64,000 bases of DNA. It comes from Phoronis australis (Eukaryota; Phoronida; Phoronidae). Location: positions 241,436 through 305,435 of the forward strand of contig NMRA01000510.1 in NCBI GenBank assembly GCA_002633005.1. Direction: 5' to 3'. A program made the position numbers and the translations under genes. How positions within the stretch are numbered: the stretch's first letter is position 1; each line of letters starts with the position of its first letter. Below, in pieces: positions 51,701 through 60,700 of the stretch. The notes below the pieces were generated by a model. It did not search any database. It was not told where the DNA came from and worked only from the letters and a program-made list of their open reading frames with translations.

Positions 51701-54700
51701 GACGTTGCCGATGACTCGAAAAGTGGAAACTGCTCTTTATGTTTCGGAGAAACGAAAATCGTAATTGCCAAGGCTTATGAGATAGTGTGGTCATCAATGG
51801 CATCTGCACATGGTATTAAATCGCGGTGACAAATGGTGCGATTCCACGGCCAAAAATGCGTGGAGCTTGGAGTACACAGAATATTTTGTAGAAAAATTGG
51901 ATAAAAGAAACGGCCAATGTGTTCGCAAACGGCACAAGTCGGGGTTTGCGCGCTGTAAACTTTGACAGAGGGACAATTACGGCATGTGTGGCCGAATCGC
52001 GGAGGACCACCTGAAAACGATGAAACACATGAAAGAAAATGCTTTGTGAAACGAAATTCAACCGTAACTGGTAATTCGTTGGATTGGAATGGGGGGGGAT
52101 TGAGTGATGTATGAAATTCTTTTGTTTGATCCCACGTGCCTGCAGTTGCCAAATTGGCTGCTAAGTCTGAGTCCGATATTCCATGTGCCGCCGAAACGGG
52201 CTACAAAGTGCTGTTTTCGTTACTGCAAATGTGTTTTAAATCGCCGTTGATGTATTCCAATTTATTTTTGATGTTTTTCATGTTTTGTTAAAAAGTCTTA
52301 TTTTGACTCACTCTAGTTTTGCGGCTCGAGAGAAATGGGCTCGTGACAGGTTCTGAATGATCTGATTGGTCTAAGCCAGTGTTTACAAATTCTGCTAGCC
52401 TATTTTGAGTGTCCTTGAAGTCATTTGTTATGTCACACAGTTTGGCCAACTTAGGATTGTTGATGTTTTTCTGTAGTTCAAAGTACGTAGTTTTTTACTT
52501 TCATTTTTCCATGCTAACAGTTAGGGTATGAGCCACTAGTTTTCGTCTTTACTTTTTTCCATTTGCGTTGGAATTGATTCAATGTTTTGTTGGAATTATA
52601 TGGGTATGCATTTCAGGCTTTCCAGATAATCTCTGGATCGATTTTCAAAAAAAATTTTATCGTAATTGTAAAAACTTAAAATGATTTTATAGGTCTCCCT
52701 GCAGCAAATCAAGAATAGCTTCTGTCACTTTCACTGCAAATTTTGCATCATCTTTATTATTTTAATTTAAAAAAATGTCTTCTGTTTCGTCTAATTGCCT
52801 TCATTATTGTTGCTGAAATAGATATCAGGGAACTGCTTAAGATGAGTAGTTTTTGCCAACACAACGAAGTTACTGGGCATCTTGTGATAATAATGTTTAC
52901 TTTCGATCTGTTGAGATATGGTTGTTTAGATTGCAATGTGTATTTGGGGCAGTAAAAAACTTCCTCTTTTTTGTCATGGGTCATTCCAAGCCCTGGTGCT
53001 ATTGACCAGAAAACAGAGACTGCAGTGAAATTTATTTGAAATCGTCGCATCCTGTTTCCCGCATGCACAGCCATTGTATATTAAACAGACCTTTTGACAA
53101 ATAGGGGTTCGCCTTGGGATTGTATCTAGCCTTATCTCTAACAGGATAAGTGCCAAAAGTTTACCCTTGCTGTATGATTTTTTGTACTTGCGGAAATTGT
53201 GATTTGTGTTGTTTTAATACGAATGTTTTGATTTGCTTGAATGATGATCTAATTCTTCTGGAAGTGAAAACTGTTGTATCTGTTTTTCCACAGGTTTGTG
53301 CTGCTAACTTTGGTGATATGTGCTCAGTAGTGGGTAGTCAGCTGACGGAAGATGTACTGGTAAGTTGTCCTTGTGGCTGTGTAACCAGGAAAAGGGAGAG
53401 CCCAAGTTACGCCAAGTCTTGGTCGAGCTATGGTGTATGTCTTTGAGTTGGTTTGGGGAAACATTGAATGTACTCATTTCCTTTTTTTGTGCATCAACAA
53501 AGCTTTGTAAACCCTCATATTGGGAGACGGCAGTCTTCAGTCTTGGGTTTTGGTTAGTTTTGATGAAAAGCCAGTGTTGATGGGGTGTTATTCTCGGAGC
53601 AGCAGAAAATCTGGTGACAAGTTTTTTTTTTTGAAAAACCTGACATTTTCTCATTGGGTCCGAACATGATGGGAAATTTGCACCTATTTCCTTTCAGATT
53701 AATGTCCAGCAATCTTTAATTGAGAAATATAAAACCAATTGGCGGTGGTTTGCCAAGTAATCTAACCTGATGGGTTATTGCCAGTGAAATCCGAAAATTC
53801 AGTGTGATGTGTCAAGTCGTATGTGGGAATTGTGGGTTAACGCGGATTGTGTGGTATCTAGGTGACATGTACTTTAAATCTCTTCGTTGCAGCTGATCAA
53901 GTTCTACAGTTTGTGTGAAGATGGCGTATGGGGTGTACGGAAAGCTTGCGCAGAGTGTTTCATGCAAGTATCTTGTGCCTGCTCCCAGGACGTGAGACAC
54001 GAACAGTTGGCTCGGCACTTTGTAGGCCTCCTCTGTGACCAGTCACGCTGGGTGCGCATGGCTGCCTTCCAGGCCCTGGGGCCGTTCATCTCAACGTTCG
54101 CTGACATGGGCCACACAGGCCTGTACTTGAATGAGGATGGTGTATTGTGTATTCAGGAAAGGAGAGCCAGGTGTGCAATAACCTTGTGAATCAACTTTCA
54201 AGGAGATGCTTAAGGTTGCGTAGAACCTTATCAAGAAGTCTGCATTTTACCAAATTTCTAAAAAAAATTATAGACATTAAATGTAAAACTAAAAGTAAAT
54301 TATTTCTGTAGGTTAAGAACATAGTCTACATTTTTATGTGCCCACATATTTATATGTGGACGCATTATGCCGTCATCTGCGTCCGTCCGGCGTCCGCTGC
54401 TCTATCTCTGATGTATGCTCATGAAACTTTACACATGTGTTCCTTTCATGGATGGGACGGCATGAGCGAACTTTCGGGCGGATCCGAGTACCGGTGTGCC
54501 CCCTAGTGGCAATTTTAGTTTCTTACGTTTACCGCTGTATCTTCAAAGGTCCTTAAGGTATTTTCATGAAATTTGGAAAAAGGCATCTATTAGTGAGACG
54601 ACAGTATCTTCACGTTTTCTGATGGATTCGACGTAGTTTGCCCCACCTTGTGGTCATTTTTATGCACCCACATACATGTGGACACATTATGCCATCGTCT

Positions 54701-57700
54701 CCGTCTGGGCGTCGTCCATCCGGCGTCCGCTGCTCCAAAACCCTTTGACATACGTTCATGAAATTTGGCATATATGTTCCATTCATGAATGAAACGGCAT
54801 GAGCGAACTTTCGGACAGATTCAAGTACCGGTGTGCCCCCTAGTGGCAATTTTAGTTTTTTAACGCTTTGTATCTTCAAAAGTCCTGAACGGATTTTGAT
54901 GAAATTTGGTATGTAGGCACCTGTTAGTGAGATGACGCTATCCTCCCGTTTTTGGATGGATTCAACTTAGTTTGCTCTGCAGATAAACAATGTGTGGAGA
55001 ATGAATCGGCAAAAATGCCTCTCACTGGCAAATGTAGCAGACTCCAAGATGAGCTGAATTTATGTCTAGATAAGTTGGTGCTAAATGAAAAAAAGTCTGA
55101 TGGTTTGTATTTTATTTATTTATTTTTCATTTTAAGTGTCTTGTGTTAATTAGTAATTAAGTATGTAACTTGGGGGAGTGACGGCACTTGGGGAAACTTA
55201 GTCTCGTCCACAACTCAAGATGCTTTCTTGTTTCTAATACTAGTTCACCTGTTAACTTTAAAAACTTTCAAATGCAGTGAAATTGCATGGAGGTAGTTTT
55301 TCCTGTCTCAACTTGCACTGTGAAACGGCTTACCAGTGCACCTAATCCAATCATCAGTCTGTTGCTACCATTGGTACCTGTTTGAAGTGACATCTGTGAA
55401 TGAAGCTTGAAATTTCAGTTATGGCTTGGTATCATATGTCCCACTGTAGTTAAGCTTGTTCGCAGCTCTATATGGTGTCAATTTCCATGAAATATCAAAA
55501 ACCTCATACTTAGAGAGACTTCCGCCATTGTAGCTTTGCAATGGACGTGGCCTGATTGCATTTGTTGGAACTGTCCATTTGCATGAATTGTTTTCCGAAA
55601 GCATTTACGCAAAGCAACATTTTCCTATTCTTTGCTGTTGATCAAAAGATTATGTAGTGTAGGCTGTATTGCATCTGTGCTTGATTTGGTGTCTTCTTTA
55701 CAGGGGAGATAAGCCAACAAGTGAACCAAGTGCTAGTGAACAGGAAGTGCAATATTCCCTCAATGCCGGCGATTCTGACTGTGATAAAGACGATCCCAAA
55801 GAGGGTGCTAACGAATCGAACAAACACTTAACAGACATGGACATAGATAGCATAGAAAGCACGGAGGTGGATAGTTTAGCATCAGATACTAGTGCTCCTC
55901 GAGTAGATATTTCGTTTGAGGAATTGCGTGCGCAGAATTACACGAACATGGATTTGGAGGATCAGTGGAGCATGGTTTCCACTCGGGGATCTGAGGCTAA
56001 TTTAAAGGATTTTGATGTAGACAACGGAGTAACGGAATCAAAACAGTGTGAGGGTGGTGTGTCGGAGGATACTTGTGAGGCTGAGAGTAGAACAAATCAA
56101 ACTAGTGCAGATAGTAATGATAAAAGTCTTTGCTCATCTGGAGAGGCCAGTGACATCAGTGGGGAGACGGGGCAGGGTGATGCAACCCAGCCTGCAGTGA
56201 CAATTGATGACTTTAATGCGTTCAACTACTGGCGCACTCCGCTACCTGTGATAAACTTGGAAGAGATTGTCGACGACAAACCCTGTGATACGTATCTGCC
56301 AGGTGACGAAGCAAGTGCTGTGGTGTCCCAATACGATGACATCACCGCCCACCTGGACTCGCTGGCCCAGACATTAGAGTCGCAAGCTGTCTCCGAAGGG
56401 GATGACAACCTGCCAGTAACCATCCACACGGCCAGTGAGAGTCTAGTTAATGAAGAAGTGGAAACTGTACGCAACATTGGCAGTACACATGTGGTGGGAC
56501 AGAGCCTGGACGAGACACTATTGACTGTGGTCAATGGACAGGTGAAGGGTAAGTGCTGTCTCAACAGGGAGCGATGGTTCTCTTAAGTATGAGTTGAACT
56601 GGTTTCTGGAAGTTTTCCAAAAGTTGGATATAAAGAAGTTAAAGTTAATGGCTGCGGGCTTGAGTAGTACTCCAGCCTCAACTTTGCTTGTGATAGTCAT
56701 CTGTCATAATGCTACAGGTTTTTATAATGTGACCAATTCAAATCTACCTAGACGAAGTAGCGTGGTAAGCCGATCTATGCGTTATTTGTGGATATTCTTG
56801 ATGTCTCGATTATTGGCGTGTTTTTCCTTCAGATGTTAATCCATCTTTGAGTTACTATGATGTTGACTCGCCACTGGATTCACCGCCACCAGAGTTCAGG
56901 GCATCCTTGTCACCGCAGCCTCCTCTTGGAGCAGAGGAGCAGGTGGGTAGTGTTCCAGACATATTGCTTTTGGTGTACAACTTGGCAGGCTCGTAGATTC
57001 TTGAACAGTCAATAGTGACATAACTATTTAGCTTCTGATCTGAGAAAAGTTGAGACCATTTTTTTAGTATACCGGTTTATTGTCTGGTTTGTAATTTAAT
57101 GTTTTTGACATGGAAAATTGAGACTTGCAGTTGCATCTGAATATGAATTTTTGTTTGATTTTCGGCACGGTTATGAGTAAACTATAAGACTAAGACATTA
57201 TTTTGTGAATTTCGTGGTAAACTATTGTCTCCCCTGACTAGGACGTGATCCCGCAGGCGCTGCTAGAGAACTACCTCAGTATGATTGACCCATCACGTGC
57301 CCAGACTGTGGACACGGACATCGTACGCCACTGTGCCTACAGCTTCCCTGCAGTAGCATACACACTTGGCAATAGTTACTGGTACTGTCTCAAGTCTCTC
57401 TATGAAACTCTTGCTGGTGACATGCAGGTAAGCTGGTCTATCTTTGGTTACTGTCATTGCTTATGATACAAGTAGAGCTGCACACTGTTTAGAATAGAAC
57501 AGACCTGTGTGCCATACGCAAAAAAAATCCGGATTCGTACTGAAATCAAGTCTCCAGCCACCGGGCAAAAATACGCAAATTCAAAAGAGATTATTAATTG
57601 GTTTTTTCTCAATAAATATGTAGTCAAAACGGACGAGGAAGAAGATTTCAAAGTTAGAAATAAAAAGTATTGTAAAATCATCATTATGGCCAAAAAGTTG

Positions 57701-60700
57701 AGCTACAAACTCGGAAAACTTACTTCGTTTCATTCTCGAAATAGCCCGATAATCGGCGAATCGCAAGGCCTCTTCTATTGGTATGTGTCTCACAAGCCTA
57801 ACCTATAAGTAACGACTTCTGTGATTTGTGGATTGCTTACTTCGTCTAATGCCGGCTATTTACGGTTAAATATATACTGTTGACAAAATGACAAAACATT
57901 AATGGTGGCATATTCCTTGCTGTGAAGAAAGTAGCTTCTGAAAGAAGGGAACGTCTGTTTTTGCCACGTTATTCCAAAGAATGACAATGTCTTATTCAAG
58001 GGACCGTGGAATTTAAAGTGGGCAAAAGGACCTGAGGGAAACCAAAAGTCCGAGAAAACGAGACAAAAGTCCACTAAAAAGGCAAGAATTCGGCGAAAGC
58101 TCTGAACGCAGAGCAAACCCTTTTTTTAGTGAAAGGCCCAGAAAAATTCACAACCCTCCAATATTTTAGGTAAATTTGATCTGTACGTAAAAATCTACAT
58201 ATTTACTGAAAAATCTGCAAATCTGGTGTCCAGAGTATTCCAATGCAGTTTTGGTGGTACACAGGTCTGATGGAATTCCAGATAAAATTCAATATTGATG
58301 TTTTCTTATTGGTACAATAGTTCAAAGGTGCTGTTAGCAATACTTGTAAGAACTTGAGAATGTTAATCCCACACGAAAAATTGATGGTGAGCAAAGAGCA
58401 TTTCCCCCTCGATCAAAAAGTAGGCAGAGGTACCTTTGTTGGATGATTGAAGGCTGTTTGTGTGTGCCATTTGCAAACCCAGTTTGCATGTAGTTTCTGG
58501 TTTTGGTGTATTCTTTCTAAACATTTGGGGCAATGAGTTGACGATGGCCAATCATGAGATGTTTGTGAATTGACTTGGAAAGCCGACTTGACTTGGCGAA
58601 GTGTTTAAATCTTGCTTGCATGAATTTGTGTGGCTCTTGAAAGATATTCAAGAACTCTGCATATTTGATGTTGGTGTGTTGTTCTCATCTCTGTCTAGGA
58701 GTACAGCATCCCACTGTTGTGTCCCCTAAACCCTCTCAAGATCGTTACGTTCATGTGAAGTTCACAATGGATGACTGTTTTTGGATTGTGCTTGGATGTG
58801 TCCGCTAAAGGCAATTTTAGTTTTTGACATATGGCATCCCCTGTCAAAATCTACCAGGCTGTCCTTCTGAACCACCCTTAGGAATATGTTTTAGAACACA
58901 CAATGTAGGATGAAATACAAATTAGAGCACTCTTTGTACCACCCTTTAGTTGTAAGGTGTCTACTTAGGTCAGTGGCTGATTCTGTTTTAGTGGAAAGTA
59001 CGGCGGACGTTGGCCTTTTCCATCCATGAACTAGCTGTGATACTGGGTCCTGAGATCACCACACAGGACCTTGTGCCTATCTTTAATGGGTTCCTGAAGG
59101 ATTTGGATGAGGTTCGCATTGGCGTGCTTAAACATTTAGCAGACTTCTTGAGGGTAAGTGTTTGAGATTTCTGTCTAGGACTAGTTCTACAAATCAGCCA
59201 TTTATTGGGTGGCATGCCTGTGTACGCTGGAAGTGTAACGACGATATCCGTGATGTTAAATTCCATTGGATATAAATGCTAAAGATACAATCGCAAAAAC
59301 GCTGTTACAGTTTTCTAAATTATTTTGTTTTATGCAAAATTAGATATTTTTTCTTGAAAATTAGGAAAGTCTTATTTTTGGTAGCCCCTGGTACAAAAAG
59401 GAATGGTTTAAAAATAATACTGAACAGTGTTCTAGAGAATAGTTCCATATGAATTGGATCAGCCATTTCTGTGATAACCTCAAAAGTTAATACAATTGGT
59501 CAATTTTCTAGACTTCTCCATAAAATTACCGTGGTCTTGTGTTGCAGCTGCTGGATCCCTCACTACGCCAGCAGTACCTACCAAATCTCTCTGGATTCAT
59601 GACAACAGACAACAACCGCAACTGGCGGTTCCGTCTAGAGCTGGCAGACCAGTTGATCTACCTGTGTGAACTGTACTCACCTGAGGATATCGCCACCTAC
59701 ATGGCGCCCTTAGCCATGCAGCTGGCTGCAGACAAGGTGTCAGAGGTGCGCAATGTGTCATTCCGCGTGCTCAGTCTCATGCTGCGAAGACTTCGCGATG
59801 CTGACGAGGCTGGTAGAGAGGGAGGGTGTGGACTGGCTGACGCCTACGTCAAGGACATGATAGATAAGTTTGCCAAGAGTCCCAAGTGGTTTGGCAGACA
59901 GACGTAAGTATGGGTGGAAGGCACGGTAACATTGTCTTGTAACAGCTGAAGTCAAGTGATATAATAGAACATTGATTGTGGCCGAAAAATCCAGTGTTCT
60001 TACAGATGAACTAGGCACAGTTAATGGTTAATTAGTTACACATCTTTTGCCTATTGTCATGCAGGTTTGCTCAGCTGTGCTACCATATCCTACACGAGAA
60101 TGCCATGGGTCCAGATTCATTTGCAAGAGAGCTGCTGCCCAGCCTACTGGAGCTAGCCAATGACAGTATCCCCAATGTGAAGATTGCTGTGTCACGCAGC
60201 CTGTCCCAGAGTGTACTGCCTTTGGAATACTTCACCTGCTACCAGAACCCACACCACGAACTCCTGCTTAGTTGTGTGCAGAAACTTCAGTCGGACACTG
60301 ACCGTGACGTGCGCTACTATGCAGCATTGTCGCCGCAGACAGAGATTGAGCACCATGAGACGGTAGGTTGGGGGGTCGGTGTAGGTTGGTGGACTAGACA
60401 GAAGGGTCGGTGTTGGCTGGTGGTGGTGTAGACAGAAGGGTCTGTTTGGACTGGTGGTGGAGTTGACAGAGGGGTTGGTGTAGGCTGGTGGAGTGGACAG
60501 AAGGGTTGGTGTAGGTTGGTGGTGGAGTTGACAGAGGAGTCTATATAGGCTGGTGGAGTTGACAGAGGGATAGGTGTAGGCTACTGGTGGAGGTGATAAA
60601 GGTTGTGCGGCTGGTTTCTCTGTCAGATAAACTTTATCTTTGACCTTGTCTCTGTATGTAGTTGGTGTTTACAGATACCCTATTACTCACATAATTCATC

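Larger units (their letters stand above)
54171..55703 (+). other. PPP4R1 intron 8 with family F repeats
   Basis: This intron contains two family F units (54333-54975) and the candidate exon at 54983-55094. The final 600 bp before exon 9 show no feature. Confidence 0.55.

Noticed and set aside
51775-52152. 125-codon minus-strand frame with CxxC pairs
   Set aside because: No recognisable family, no splice sites, intronic position; likely chance.
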